Positions 15,737 to 25,051 are shown, counted from the stretch's first letter. The stretch: DNA of 40,732 bases from Nitrospinaceae bacterium UBA7883 (GCA_002500605.1 DLRR01000004.1:14728-55459); one strand, 5' to 3'. Notes: generated by a model not told the origin, from the letters alone. Translations and numbers: made by a program.

Positions 15737-17074
15737 CTAGACACTTATCGTTGTATTGTGATTGGACGTATCAGGCTCACAGGAAAAATATTTGCGCAAT
15801 GCAGGCTTTAACTCACCCAGAGTGTAAAAAGAGCCTGTTATAACCCAAATAGATTTGGGGTTGGAATTCATTATCGTATCTACCACTTCATTGCAGAAAG
15901 TTATTACTTGGGTAGGTATAGATGCAACTTTTTGCGCTCTGGCCAGTTTAGAAGGATCCTCCGCCCTTGGCACCTTAGGACTAAACATAGTAAATGACAA
16001 CGCTACCGGCGCTAGGTTATGAAGCATTTGAGAATAATCCTTATCAGCCATTGCACCAAAAACAAAGTCAACTGATTGTAAACCAAACCTCTCTGTTAGT
16101 GTTTGGGAAAGGGCATATGCCGCTGCTGGATTATGAGCGCCGTCTAGTATTACAAGTGGATTAGTTGAAATAATTTCAAATCTGGAATTAGTTGGGACCT
16201 TTTGAAGACCAGACCTAATTGAATCTTCCCTTATTTTAATACCATACTCTTGAAGTGTATTGACTGCCTGAATAGCAGTGGCAGCATTGCTAGGTTGCAT
16301 CGAACCGCAAAGACTAATTTTAGTTTCATCTAATTGAATATCATCGGATATAAAGTCGAGCGTTTCATAGTAATTTCCAATCTTTTGTCTCTGGTAAGAA
16401 AAGTTCTTCCCCATTATTGCCGTAGGAGCATGAAGCTCTTTGGCGCGCTCAACTATTCTCTCCCTAGCTAGATTATCCTGCACAGATATGACAACCGGTC
16501 TAGTTGGTTTTATTATTCCAGATTTCTCAAAGGCTATGCTGACCAAATCTCCCCCAAGATGTTCGGTATGGTCCAGGTCGATTGATGTGATGACAGAGAC
16601 ATGTGTGTTAACTATGTTGGTGGAATCAAACCTTCCACCTAAACCTACTTCCATTACTGCAACTGAGCACCCTTTTCTTTCAAAGTGGCAAAGGGCCATG
16701 GCAGTCATAAATTCAAAATAAGTTGGTAATATATCATTTTTTTTTGAAATGCTGTCTGTTATTGACCATACCAAGTCTGCTGCTTCAGTCTCCCCTATCA
16801 TATTACCATCCACCTGTATGCGCTCCCTGAAAGTTTCCACATGAGGTGATGTGTAAAGTCCGTTGCTAATACCAGCTTCGGAAAGTATTGATGAAATCAT
16901 TGAGCAGGTTGATCCCTTACCATTCGTTCCTGCAACGTGAATAACAATAATATGTCTGTGTGGATTTCCAAGTGCACCTAGTAAACTAGTTATGTTATCT
17001 AGGCCAAGTTTCATCCCCCTGTAACCAAGTGATTTTAAATATGACTCAGCTTTGAAGAAGTTGTTATCAGGCAT
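15737..17074 (-). CDS. folC: Bifunctional folylpolyglutamate/dihydrofolate synthase
   Basis: Adds glutamate to folates and, in bacteria, often also makes dihydrofolate from dihydropteroate. The 445-residue Mur-ligase-like protein has the P-loop HVAGTNGKGSTCSM, then YTSPHVETFRERIQ, VGLGGRFDSTN, DHTEHLGG and the C-terminal domain motif LDGAHNPAA. The start ATG at 17074 gives the normal N-terminus. It follows accD on the same strand after a 97-bp gap, the common accD-folC order. Whether it has dihydrofolate synthase activity cannot be read from the sequence. Confidence 0.96.
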   Translation of the reverse strand: MPDNNFFKAESYLKSLGYRGMKLGLDNITSLLGALGNPHRHIIVIHVAGTNGKGSTCSMISSILSEAGISNGLYTSPHVETFRERIQVDGNMIGETEAADLVWSITDSISKKNDILPTYFEFMTAMALCHFERKGCSVAVMEVGLGGRFDSTNIVNTHVSVITSIDLDHTEHLGGDLVSIAFEKSGIIKPTRPVVISVQDNLARERIVERAKELHAPTAIMGKNFSYQRQKIGNYYETLDFISDDIQLDETKISLCGSMQPSNAATAIQAVNTLQEYGIKIREDSIRSGLQKVPTNSRFEIISTNPLVILDGAHNPAAAYALSQTLTERFGLQSVDFVFGAMADKDYSQMLHNLAPVALSFTMFSPKVPRAEDPSKLARAQKVASIPTQVITFCNEVVDTIMNSNPKSIWVITGSFYTLGELKPALRKYFSCEPDTSNHNTTISV

Positions 17075-17171
17075 TTCTCTTGTTTATCCAACTACTAGAA
17101 AAGTAAAGTAAAGTTCAATAGAACTCTCTGGCGCATATTGTTACAACTTTTATTTGCTTTCCCACAGAAAG

Positions 17172-18026
17172 TTAGTATGCAACTTCCCCACAAAAAAAGT
17201 CGAGTAATTGAGCAACAGTTAGTTTTAGTTGAAGACGTGGAACCACCATGTCCACAAAACCATGGTCTAGTAAAAACTCGGCTCTCTGGAAGCCTTCAGG
17301 TAAAGTTTCGCCTATTGTTTGCGCTATTACCCGTGGACCAGCAAAGCAAATAAGTGCATTAGGTTCCGAAATAATGACATCCCCTAGCATGGCGAAACTC
17401 GCCGTCACACCACCAGATACTGGATCTGAGAGAATAGATAAATACGGTAACTTTTTTTCTGCCAGAACACCAAGCGCAGCAGATGTTTTTGCCATCTGCA
17501 TCAGAGAGAGAAGCCCCTCTTGCATTCTAGCACCACCTGAACAGGATACTAATATAACTGGCTTTTCTCCTTCGACACCTCGCTCAATCGTACGAGTAAT
17601 TTTCTCACCCACAGCCGAGCCCATTGATCCTCCCATAAAATCAAATTCCATCACGGCTATCTCAACCTGTCTACTTTCCAATAGCCCTGAACCACTGATA
17701 ACACCTTCTGAAAGGCCAGTTTTTTTCTGAGCAGATCCTAATCTTTCTTTGTATTTTTTGGTGTCTCGGAATTTTAGAGGATCAGCTGATGTGACATTAG
17801 CATCTTTTTCCTCAAAGGTTGCATCGTCAATAAGCAGTCTAATCCTCTCACTAGCTGATATTCTGTGATGGTGGCTGCATTTTGGACATATACCAAAGCT
17901 TTCTACCAGTTCATTGTGATAGATTATTTCTTTACACCCTTTACACTTGCACCATACACCCTCTGGGATGCGTTTTTTAAACGCAATTGATTCCAGCGGT
18001 TTTTTAACTTTAGTAAACCATCCCAT
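17172..18026 (-). CDS. accD: Acetyl-CoA carboxylase carboxyltransferase subunit beta
   Basis: Beta subunit of the carboxyltransferase that makes malonyl-CoA for fatty acid synthesis; pairs with AccA, not present here. The 284-residue protein has an N-terminal zinc ribbon with C28, C31, C47 and C50 (CKGC, CPKC). The crotonase-like domain shows GSMGSAVGEKITR, VSCSGGARMQEGLLSLMQM, DPVSGGVTASFAMLGD and GPRVIAQTIGE. AAGGAAG sits a few nt before the ATG. It lies 22 bp after leuA and upstream of folC, suggesting one leuA-accD-folC transcript. Confidence 0.97.
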   Translation of the reverse strand: MGWFTKVKKPLESIAFKKRIPEGVWCKCKGCKEIIYHNELVESFGICPKCSHHHRISASERIRLLIDDATFEEKDANVTSADPLKFRDTKKYKERLGSAQKKTGLSEGVISGSGLLESRQVEIAVMEFDFMGGSMGSAVGEKITRTIERGVEGEKPVILVSCSGGARMQEGLLSLMQMAKTSAALGVLAEKKLPYLSILSDPVSGGVTASFAMLGDVIISEPNALICFAGPRVIAQTIGETLPEGFQRAEFLLDHGFVDMVVPRLQLKLTVAQLLDFFCGEVAY

Positions 18027-18048
18027 TATTCTTCCTTAGTTTAGATAA

Positions 18049-19569
18049 TCAAGAAGAACTTAGTTTCCTGTTAACTGCAGAGAGCCAAGCTTTGGCTGAT
18101 GCTTCAATTACATCAGTAGAGTGACCCTTACCTGCAAACACATCATCACCAACCCTTATCCTCAGTGTCACTTCACCTACGGCATCTTTGCCTAAGGATA
18201 CAGACCTTATGTTGTACGCTAAAAGCCTGCCTTGTATTCCAGTTATCCTCTCGATGGCCTTGCAAGTTGCATCTACCGGTCCATCACCAATAGCTGAGTC
18301 GGTTATCAACTCCTTATCTTTTCTTAGTGTAATAGTAGCTGTTGGAATTATATTAGTTCCAGAGTTTGTTTGTATATGTTCTAACTCGTACACTTTCACC
18401 ATCTTAGTGGATGACATCTCGTCACCTACAATTGCCTCTAAATCCTCATCAAAGATCACCTTTTTCTTGTCTGCAAGGATCTTAAACTGCTCAAATGCGT
18501 TATTAATAGTTTCCTTACCCAAATTATATCCCAGACCTTCCAAATGTTTTGAAAATGCATGTCTGCCCGAATGTTTTCCTAGTACTAACTTGTTTTTTTT
18601 CAACCCTATCGATGCTGGAGTCATAATCTCAAATGTTGTACGCTCTTTTAGCACACCATCCTGGTGAATACCTGACTCGTGGGCGAAAGCATTTTCACCT
18701 ACAATGGCTTTATTGGGCTGCACTGGTATTCCTGTTATGGAGATCAGAAGCCTAGATGCTTTGTGTATTTCCCTGGTGTTAATCTGTGTTTCTACTTTGA
18801 GAAAATCTTTGCGGGTTTTTATTGCCATTACCAGTTCCTCAAGAGAGGCATTTCCTGCCCTTTCTCCTATACCGTTTATCGCACATTCTACTTGGCGTGC
18901 CCCATTTCGTACTGCCTCCAGCGAGTTTGCCACAGCCATACCTAAATCGTCGTGACAATGCACAGAGATTATGGCCTTTTCAATATTTGAGACGTTCTCC
19001 CTAATCTCGGCAATTTGTTCTCCAAATTCAGCCGGGATAGCATATCCAACAGTATCCGGGATATTTATCGTGGTTGCACCTGCATCTATGGTGGCCTCAA
19101 GAATATCGTGGAGAAAGTTTCGTTCAGTCCGTGACGCATCCATGGTGGAAAACTCTACATCTTTAACATATGACCTGGCTCTCTTTACTGCCTTAACAGC
19201 CATCTTAAGTGCTTCTTTTTTAGACTTTTTCATCATTCTTAAGTGATGAGGTGAAGTACCGATAAAAGTGTGTATCCTCTTTTTACCTGCTGATTTAATT
19301 GCCTCAGCACATCTATCTATATCTTTGTCCATTGCACGGGCTAGTCCGGCAATTATTGGTCCTTTAATGGTCCTAGAAATTTTCTTTACTGCCTCAAAAT
19401 CTCCAGGTGATGCCTGTGGAAACCCGGCTTCAATCACATTCACGTTAAGTTTAGCCAACTGGCTAGCCAAGGCTAGCTTTTCATCAATGTTCATAGAAAA
19501 CCCTGGCGATTGTTCTCCATCTCGTAATGTTGTATCAAAAATGACTACATTGTCCCTCTTCTTAGCCAT
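18049..19569 (-). CDS. leuA: 2-isopropylmalate synthase
   Basis: First committed step of leucine synthesis: condenses acetyl-CoA with 2-oxoisovalerate. The 506-residue protein has the TIM-barrel start FDTTLRDGEQSPGFSMN, metal-binding HCHDDLGMAVANS, INGIGERAGNASLEE, NAFAHESGIHQDGVLK and GKHSGRHAF. A C-terminal regulatory domain (about residues 380-506) ends with GHSTDVIEASAKAWL, so leucine feedback is expected. Length and HxH metal ligands fit LeuA rather than homocitrate or citramalate synthase, though these relatives cannot be fully excluded. AAAGGG lies 8 nt before the ATG. A 335-bp region with hairpins precedes it. Confidence 0.94.
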   Translation of the reverse strand: MAKKRDNVVIFDTTLRDGEQSPGFSMNIDEKLALASQLAKLNVNVIEAGFPQASPGDFEAVKKISRTIKGPIIAGLARAMDKDIDRCAEAIKSAGKKRIHTFIGTSPHHLRMMKKSKKEALKMAVKAVKRARSYVKDVEFSTMDASRTERNFLHDILEATIDAGATTINIPDTVGYAIPAEFGEQIAEIRENVSNIEKAIISVHCHDDLGMAVANSLEAVRNGARQVECAINGIGERAGNASLEELVMAIKTRKDFLKVETQINTREIHKASRLLISITGIPVQPNKAIVGENAFAHESGIHQDGVLKERTTFEIMTPASIGLKKNKLVLGKHSGRHAFSKHLEGLGYNLGKETINNAFEQFKILADKKKVIFDEDLEAIVGDEMSSTKMVKVYELEHIQTNSGTNIIPTATITLRKDKELITDSAIGDGPVDATCKAIERITGIQGRLLAYNIRSVSLGKDAVGEVTLRIRVGDDVFAGKGHSTDVIEASAKAWLSAVNRKLSSS

Positions 19570-19904
19570 TGTTATTACCCTTTTAAACCTTTCTATATTA
19601 TTGAATCCGTATTGAAATAAACAAAACAGTTCTTTGCAAGTACTGCTGCTTTATTCAGCAAGCAAAAACGGTTGTGCAGGTTGAAAACTTTATTGTGCGC
19701 CAAAAGGCGCTAGTAGGGCGCAGAGGGTATGTTCGTAAAAAAAGTATAACTTTTCCATCACCCTTGGAATCTACAACCATTCGTGGCTTTTGGCAACAAA
19801 ATTTGTCCATCAATTCTACTCATTATAAAGGTAGTTTTTATCAACGAATCTATTTACTCATTATACGCAATGTGTAAGGATATCCCATTCAACTGGATAA
19901 GTTA
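19570..19904. other. 335-bp divergent region, possible leuA leader
   Basis: On the minus strand a 41-codon ORF (19655-19780) starts without a Shine-Dalgarno and contains an LFL run. A hairpin GCGCC-AAAA-GGCGC (19697-19710) lies inside it. A nested stem, TTTGC (19633-19637) / GCAAA (19662-19666) around TGCTG (19644-19648) / CAGCA (19656-19660), overlaps its end. The layout recalls a leader with attenuation but has no Leu-codon run or clear U-tract. Nothing else is recognised here. Confidence 0.3.
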
Positions 19905-20690
19905 ATGAACAAAACAGCTATTATCGTCCCTTGTTACAACGAAACCAAAAGACTAAAAGAAAACCTCTTTTTAGAAGGATTACAGCGATACGAGGAAATG
20001 ACATTAGTTTTTGTCGATGACGGCAGCAAAGATCGTACACTTGATATGCTCCACTCCTTAGCTAACCAAAATTCAAAAAGGATAAAAGTTATACCTTTGA
20101 CACAAAATAGTGGCAAAGCTGAAGCAGTTCGAAGGGGCATGGTAAATGCCCTAGAAGAAGACTTTAATTTTGTTGGATACTTAGATGCAGATTTGTCTAC
20201 CTCTGTAGATGCCATAATGGAGTTTCCCAGAATTCTTGAGCTAGCAAACGTTGAAATGGTTATGGGTTCTAGGGTTAAACTGTTAGGAAAGGATATAGAG
20301 AGAAATGTTGGTCGCCATTACTTAGGACGATTCTTCGCAACCTACGCAAGCATATGTTTGAAACTAGCAGTTTACGACACACAATGCGGAGCCAAGCTGT
20401 TCAAAAATACACCAAGAATTAAAAGTATTTTCTCAGAACGTTTCCTTACGAACTGGGTTTTTGATGTCGAGATTCTGGCTAGGTACATTATAGCTACTCA
20501 CTATGAAGGAAGTAAGGACCCATCAGGCTTAATAGTCGAAAAGCCACTCAATGCTTGGAAAGATATTGGAGGGTCCAAGCTAAAGTTACCGCAGGTTCCC
20601 ACAATCTTAAAAGACATGGTTGTTCTAGCCTATAGTTACTCTCCAACCATTTACAAAATCAATAAAGACTCCCAGAACAAAAGAAGTTAA
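19905..20690 (+). CDS. GT2-family glycosyltransferase, Alg5/DPM1-like
   Basis: A 261-residue inverting glycosyltransferase with a GT-A fold. The nucleotide-binding start is IIVPCYNETKRL; it shows VFVDDGSKDRT, NSGKAEAVRRGM, and the metal-binding DxD in YLDADLSTS. VMGSRVKLLG and VYDTQCGAKLF are typical of polyprenyl-phosphate hexose synthases (Alg5-like). These transfer glucose or mannose to a lipid phosphate carrier. There are no C-terminal membrane helices, unlike some bacterial relatives. The Shine-Dalgarno is GGATAAG. Its stop codon overlaps the stop of the convergent methyltransferase by 4 bp. Sugar and carrier are inferred. Confidence 0.85.
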   Translation: MNKTAIIVPCYNETKRLKENLFLEGLQRYEEMTLVFVDDGSKDRTLDMLHSLANQNSKRIKVIPLTQNSGKAEAVRRGMVNALEEDFNFVGYLDADLSTSVDAIMEFPRILELANVEMVMGSRVKLLGKDIERNVGRHYLGRFFATYASICLKLAVYDTQCGAKLFKNTPRIKSIFSERFLTNWVFDVEILARYIIATHYEGSKDPSGLIVEKPLNAWKDIGGSKLKLPQVPTILKDMVVLAYSYSPTIYKINKDSQNKRS

Positions 20691-21523
20691 GCTTCCTGTT
20701 TTCTCCCAATAATTTCTACGGGTGCTAAAACACCAGTTTTAATGTGTGACCAAACATTTGCTATTTTTTCTTTAACCGTTGGCCCCATAACTAAGTGCAA
20801 GCCCAACGGCAATGGCCCACCATTTTTCTTAATCTTGGTCGTCATGTTTTCAAAAAATTGGTTGCCGAAATCTGATTTATTAACCTCGCTCAGCACAGTA
20901 AAACCCGCGGAAGTTAACGCAGTTTTGTATTCCTGCGGAGTTGCCAAAGCACTCGTTTCTGCAATGGCAGCCCACGGTACCGGATAGTTTATGCTGCCAT
21001 CCGCAACCTGCATTATATCGTAAATACCAAATAAGCCATTTGGCTTCAAAACCTTATATACACCATGCATTAGCTTAGTTTTATCTGCAATGTTCATCCC
21101 AACGTGCATCATGTAAGCAATGTCAAACTCTTGCTCACCAAACGGCATATCTAAGGCACTACCTTGAAGCAATTTTATTTTATTATCCAGCCCAACCCAT
21201 TTATTAAGATTTTCACCAGTTGCAACATAATCATTTGTCAAATCAACACCAATAACAGAGCACCCATAATTTTCTACTGCAAATCGGCAGGCACCACCGA
21301 TCCCACAACCAACATCAAGCACTTTGGAAGCACTGGAAATATCTAGCTTCTCCATGAAAATTTTTGTTCCTTCTCTCCCTCCAATATGGAATTCATCGAC
21401 AGGGGCAAGGTCATTTATTGTTACACTGTTTTCATCCAACCCTAAAGATGCTAGCCCTTTCTTAATTGCTTGGGTTAATTTACTGTTAGCATAATGAGTG
21501 GAAACCTTGTTTTCTGAAATCAT
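20687..21523 (-). CDS. SAM-dependent methyltransferase, sarcosine/dimethylglycine methyltransferase-like
   Basis: A 278-residue class I methyltransferase. Motif I is VLDVGCGIGGACRF and the post-I acidic residue lies in GVDLTNDYV. QGSALDMPFGEQEFD is motif II; MMHVGMNIADK and PVPWA are shared with sarcosine/dimethylglycine N-methyltransferases (SDMT), suggesting a small amine or amino-acid substrate. That is inference; many members are uncharacterised. The frame opens to 21586, but the ATG at 21523 is preceded by a near-perfect AAAGGAGG, so I place the start there. It is on the same strand and downstream of the glycine cleavage genes and tRNA-Glu. Confidence 0.85.
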   Translation of the reverse strand: MISENKVSTHYANSKLTQAIKKGLASLGLDENSVTINDLAPVDEFHIGGREGTKIFMEKLDISSASKVLDVGCGIGGACRFAVENYGCSVIGVDLTNDYVATGENLNKWVGLDNKIKLLQGSALDMPFGEQEFDIAYMMHVGMNIADKTKLMHGVYKVLKPNGLFGIYDIMQVADGSINYPVPWAAIAETSALATPQEYKTALTSAGFTVLSEVNKSDFGNQFFENMTTKIKKNGGPLPLGLHLVMGPTVKEKIANVWSHIKTGVLAPVEIIGRKQEA

Positions 21524-21666
21524 GTCCCCTCCTTTATGGGTAATCGGCGATATTATGCCAAGTATATTACACCACTTTTGAGGCACAAGAAATCTACGTG
21601 ATCAATGGTCCTCATGGTTCGCCACTATACAATAATCAGCCGATCAGATTGTCCATGACAATAATT

Positions 21667-21742
21667 TGGTAGCCCCAAGGGGAGTCGAACCCCTGTTTTC
21701 GCCGTGAGAGGGCGACGTCCTGGGCCACTAGACGATGGGGCC
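21667..21742 (-). tRNA. tRNA-Glu (anticodon CTC)
   Basis: A 76-nt tRNA with encoded CCA. Acceptor GGCCCCA pairs with TGGGGCT, including one G-U. The D arm is CGTCTAGTGGCCCAGGACG. The anticodon loop is CTCTCAC, giving CUC, which reads GAG. The T arm is CAGGGG-TTCGACT-CCCCT. The body matches bacterial tRNA-Glu closely, and a good promoter lies at 21763-21791. Confidence 0.96.
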
Positions 21743-21762
21743 AAAGAAATCCAAGTGTGAAT

Positions 21763-21791
21763 TTTATAGCATCACAGCTTGCATTTGTCCA
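21763..21791 (-). promoter_or_regulatory. Promoter for tRNA-Glu
   Basis: Minus-strand TGGACA (plus 21786-21791) and TATAAA (21763-21768) with a 17-bp spacer. The predicted start is about 14 nt before the tRNA. Both boxes match consensus at 5/6. Confidence 0.6.
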
Positions 21792-21835
21792 AAATTATTT
21801 TGTTTAAGAAGCATTTGGCGAAATTCAACAGTTTA

Positions 21836-23320
21836 CTAGCCGCAAAAATCACAACGCAGGTTAGGGTTTCTAGCCGCTGCTGCTTCATCAAGACGAGAGC
21901 GTACAGTATTTAAGGGAGATTTTAAAAGTTTTTCCGGGTTTGATTTGGCAAGTTCTGCAATTTCTATCATTGCATCACAGAATTCATCAATGGTCTCTTT
22001 GCTCTCTGTCTCCGTCGGTTCTATCATGAGAGCACCTTTTGCTATTAGCGGAAAGTATATGGTAGGAGGGTGAAATCCACGATCAATTAAAGCTTTGGCG
22101 ATGTCAAAAGTGGTAACACTATATTCATTCTGCCACTTATCCGAAATCACTAGTTCGTGGAGAGTCTCGCCCTTATATGGCATAAAATAGTGGTCTATCA
22201 GTCTTGCCCTTATATAGTTAGCGTTTATAACTGCAGCTTCCGTTGCCTCAACCAGTCCTTCGGCCCCCATGGTAAGAATATAAGAAGCCGCCCTTATTAG
22301 AACACCAACATTGCCATTAAAACTATGAACTCGGCCAATAGATTTGGGTCTAGCGAAATCCCTGATATAGCTTGTATTCTCCTTAATGACCACTGGGACT
22401 GGAAGGAACGGCTCTAGGTCTTCAGTCACTACCACTGGGCCAGCCCCCGGGCCCCCTCCCCCATGGGGGGTAGAAAAAGTTTTATGTAAGTTAAGGTGAG
22501 CTACGTCTATGCCCATATCGCCAAATTTAGTCTTGCCTATTAAGGCGCTTAGATTGGCTCCGTCACAATAAACGAACCCACCGCGATCATGTACTAGTTT
22601 CGCAATTTGAAGCATTTTCGACTCAAAGATACCCAGTGTATTAGGATTAGTTATCATTAAAGCAGCCACTGAGTCATCCATTACCTCTTCTAGCTCATTC
22701 AAGTTTATCATGCCATTTTCATTGCTGGTTAGGGTCTTCGGCTTGTATCCACAAAATATTACTGATGCTGGATTCGTTCCATGGGAAGAGTCTGGCAAAA
22801 GCACTGTCGACCTAGCGTTGCCTCTCATTTGTAGAGCTGCTCTAATCATCATAAGTCCGGTAAGCTCCCCATGGGCCCCTGCAGCTGGTTGGAGAGTCGC
22901 AGCAGCAAGACCAGTAATTTCACATAGCCACAGCCCAAGATCATATATCAACCCGAGGGTACCTTGAGCATGGTCATCACTAGCAAGTGGATGCAGGTTT
23001 GTAAATCCGGTAAAACGAGCTATAGCTTCATTAACTTTAGGGTTGTATTTCATTGTGCAGGAACCGAGTGGGTAGAAGTTTGTATCCACAGAAAAGTTCC
23101 ATTGGCTAATTCTTGTATAGTGCCTGATAACTTCTGGTTCGGAGAGCCTGGGAAAACCTTCTAGTTCTATGCGCAATGAGTCATCTGATAGTAGCTTTCT
23201 TGGATCCATCGTAGGACAACCAAACGCAGGAAGTGAGTACCCAGTTCTTCCTTGCGATCCTCTTCCAAAAATTTCTTCCTCTTTAAAAACCAGTCCCTTC
23301 TGCGCTTGACTACTCATCAT
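21836..23320 (-). CDS. gcvPB: Glycine dehydrogenase (decarboxylating) subunit 2, P-protein
   Basis: C-terminal half of the split glycine cleavage P-protein. With GcvPA it decarboxylates glycine and loads the aminomethyl group onto lipoyl-GcvH. The PLP lysine is in LNLHKTFSTPHGGGGPG near residue 280. Other family stretches are NFYPLGSCTMKYNP, QPAAGAHGELTG, SSHGTNPAS and GRVHSFNGNVGVLIRA. I chose the ATG at 23320, preceded by GGAG and overlapping the gcvPA stop as ATGA, over the GTG at 23326. The product is 494 residues and ends in RCDFCG, a CxxC tail. Last gene of gcvT-H-PA-PB. Confidence 0.96.
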   Translation of the reverse strand: MMSSQAQKGLVFKEEEIFGRGSQGRTGYSLPAFGCPTMDPRKLLSDDSLRIELEGFPRLSEPEVIRHYTRISQWNFSVDTNFYPLGSCTMKYNPKVNEAIARFTGFTNLHPLASDDHAQGTLGLIYDLGLWLCEITGLAAATLQPAAGAHGELTGLMMIRAALQMRGNARSTVLLPDSSHGTNPASVIFCGYKPKTLTSNENGMINLNELEEVMDDSVAALMITNPNTLGIFESKMLQIAKLVHDRGGFVYCDGANLSALIGKTKFGDMGIDVAHLNLHKTFSTPHGGGGPGAGPVVVTEDLEPFLPVPVVIKENTSYIRDFARPKSIGRVHSFNGNVGVLIRAASYILTMGAEGLVEATEAAVINANYIRARLIDHYFMPYKGETLHELVISDKWQNEYSVTTFDIAKALIDRGFHPPTIYFPLIAKGALMIEPTETESKETIDEFCDAMIEIAELAKSNPEKLLKSPLNTVRSRLDEAAAARNPNLRCDFCG

Positions 23321-24663
23321 CCGCACTCCGAAAGAACTTTTACCATAGAGTCTATAGATTTTTTGTTATGGACTTCGGTTCCACACAAAAGCATGTGCTG
23401 TGAAAAATCAGGGTAATACTCGCCAAGGTCAATCCCGCCTAAGTAGTTAGCAAGCTTAAGTTTTTTATTTATAATTGCAGGATCAACAGGTGTCTTTATA
23501 ACTATTTCATTAAATCGCTGATTATCATCAAGAACACTATAGCCAGCTAGCTGTGAAATTGAACTTGCTAGATAGGATGTAACAGATAAGTTTCTAATTG
23601 CAAGTTCGCGCAACCCATCTGCACCGAGCAGACTGATATGTATTGCCGCAGCAGTCGCTAACAGTGCTTGATTGGAGCATATATTAGATGTAGCTTTCTC
23701 GCGCCTGATATGTTGCTCACGGGTGGCCAAGGTCAGTACATAACCATCATTTCCTTTCACGTCCTTTGTTTTTCCAACAAGTCGCCCAGGCATCATCCGT
23801 GCGTACTCTTTTTTAACTGCCATCATTCCAAGTGCCGGGCCACCAAATGATAGAGATCCACCGAAAGACCTTCCTTCTCCAGCCACAATGTCAGCACCCT
23901 GCTGACCAGGCCCCTTTAGAACACCAAATGCCACTGGTTCGGGGGCAGCCACAATCATAAGAGCATTGTATTTATTAAGATGATCACGAATATAAGAAAG
24001 TTCCTCAATATTTCCAAAAAAATTAGGGTTTTGGACAACATATGCAGCGGTTTGGTCACAAAGAGATGTCGCTAGTTTCTCATGGTCTACAATCCCTTTT
24101 TGGGAGTCATCAATTACAACCAACTCAATATCAAGATACTTAGTGTACGTGGTAATTACCTCTCTCCAGTGTGGATGAACAAGGTTTGAGATCAACACTT
24201 TGTTCTTCCTCTTAATACGAACTGCCATTATAACTGCTTCAGCTAACGCGGACGCTCCGTCGTACATAGAAGCATTTGCTACGTCTAACCCAAAAAGAGC
24301 AGCAGTGTAGGTCTGATACTCATAGATGGCCATTAACGTTCCCTGGCTTACCTCAGGTTGATATGGTGTATAGCAAGTAAATATCTCCGCCCGTAAAAGC
24401 AACTGATCAACTGCTGTGGGGACAAAATGAGGATATGCCCCAGCACCTCGAAAGGATCTTTGCATTGGAATGCGGGTGTTATTTTCCGCTTTACTTTCCA
24501 TGTGGACAAGTAAATCAGCTTCTGACATTGGATCTGGTAGTTCCAATAGATGCCTTGGTGCGTCAGAGTGGGCAGCCAAGCCGAATAGTGATTGTACTGA
24601 ATCGGTGCCGATACGCTTTAACATATCGGCGCGGTCAGACTCACTAAGAGGAATATATCTCAA
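23317..24663 (-). CDS. gcvPA: Glycine dehydrogenase (decarboxylating) subunit 1, P-protein
   Basis: N-terminal half of the split P-protein, 448 residues. Typical stretches are RYIPLSESDRADMLKRIG, SFRGAGAYPHFVP, YTPYQPEVSQGTLMAIYEYQ, NASMYDGASALAEA and GGPALGMMAVKKEYARMMPGR. It lacks the PLP lysine, which is in GcvPB, as expected. The start is TTG at 24663, 1 bp after the gcvH stop, with a GAGAG upstream. The end overlaps gcvPB by 4 bp, implying coupled translation of the two subunits. Confidence 0.96.
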   Translation of the reverse strand: MRYIPLSESDRADMLKRIGTDSVQSLFGLAAHSDAPRHLLELPDPMSEADLLVHMESKAENNTRIPMQRSFRGAGAYPHFVPTAVDQLLLRAEIFTCYTPYQPEVSQGTLMAIYEYQTYTAALFGLDVANASMYDGASALAEAVIMAVRIKRKNKVLISNLVHPHWREVITTYTKYLDIELVVIDDSQKGIVDHEKLATSLCDQTAAYVVQNPNFFGNIEELSYIRDHLNKYNALMIVAAPEPVAFGVLKGPGQQGADIVAGEGRSFGGSLSFGGPALGMMAVKKEYARMMPGRLVGKTKDVKGNDGYVLTLATREQHIRREKATSNICSNQALLATAAAIHISLLGADGLRELAIRNLSVTSYLASSISQLAGYSVLDDNQRFNEIVIKTPVDPAIINKKLKLANYLGGIDLGEYYPDFSQHMLLCGTEVHNKKSIDSMVKVLSECG

Positions 24664-24664
24664 T

Positions 24665-25051
24665 TTACTTGCTCTCTAGAATAAAAGCCTTGTACTCATC
24701 TACCGAAAGCAGGCTATTAATCTCTTGAGGGTCGGACATCTTTATTTTAATCATCCACCCTTTATCGTACGGGCTATTATTCACGGACTCTGGCTCGTTT
24801 TCTAGGGAAATATTCACTTCTATTACTTGACCAGAAATTGGGGAAAACAGGTCCGAAACCGTTTTAACAGATTCTGCCACACCAAAGGAATCACTTGCGT
24901 TTAGAGTGGTGCCAACTTCTGGCATTTCCACGAACACAATATCACCCAACTCATCTTGTGCAAAATCAGTGATACCTATAACTGCTGTTCCGTCCTCGCT
25001 CCTAACCCATTCATGTTCTTTAGAGTATTTGAGATCGTCAGGAAATTTCAT
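24665..25051 (-). CDS. gcvH: Glycine cleavage system H protein
   Basis: Lipoyl-carrying shuttle between P, T and L proteins, 128 residues. The lipoylated lysine is K63 in AESVKTVSD, inside the hairpin of a biotinyl/lipoyl fold. KEHEWVR and FAQDELGDIVFVEMPEVG are standard H-protein stretches. AGGAG lies 5 nt before the ATG. It sits between gcvT (150-bp gap) and gcvPA. No lipoate ligase, lipoyl synthase or L-protein gene is in this window. Confidence 0.97.
   Translation of the reverse strand: MKFPDDLKYSKEHEWVRSEDGTAVIGITDFAQDELGDIVFVEMPEVGTTLNASDSFGVAESVKTVSDLFSPISGQVIEVNISLENEPESVNNSPYDKGWMIKIKMSDPQEINSLLSVDEYKAFILESK

Noticed and set aside
19674..19877. 67-codon plus-strand ORF in the leuA/GT2 gap
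   Set aside because: No Shine-Dalgarno, no recognisable domain, and it overlaps the hairpin-rich leuA leader; most likely chance.
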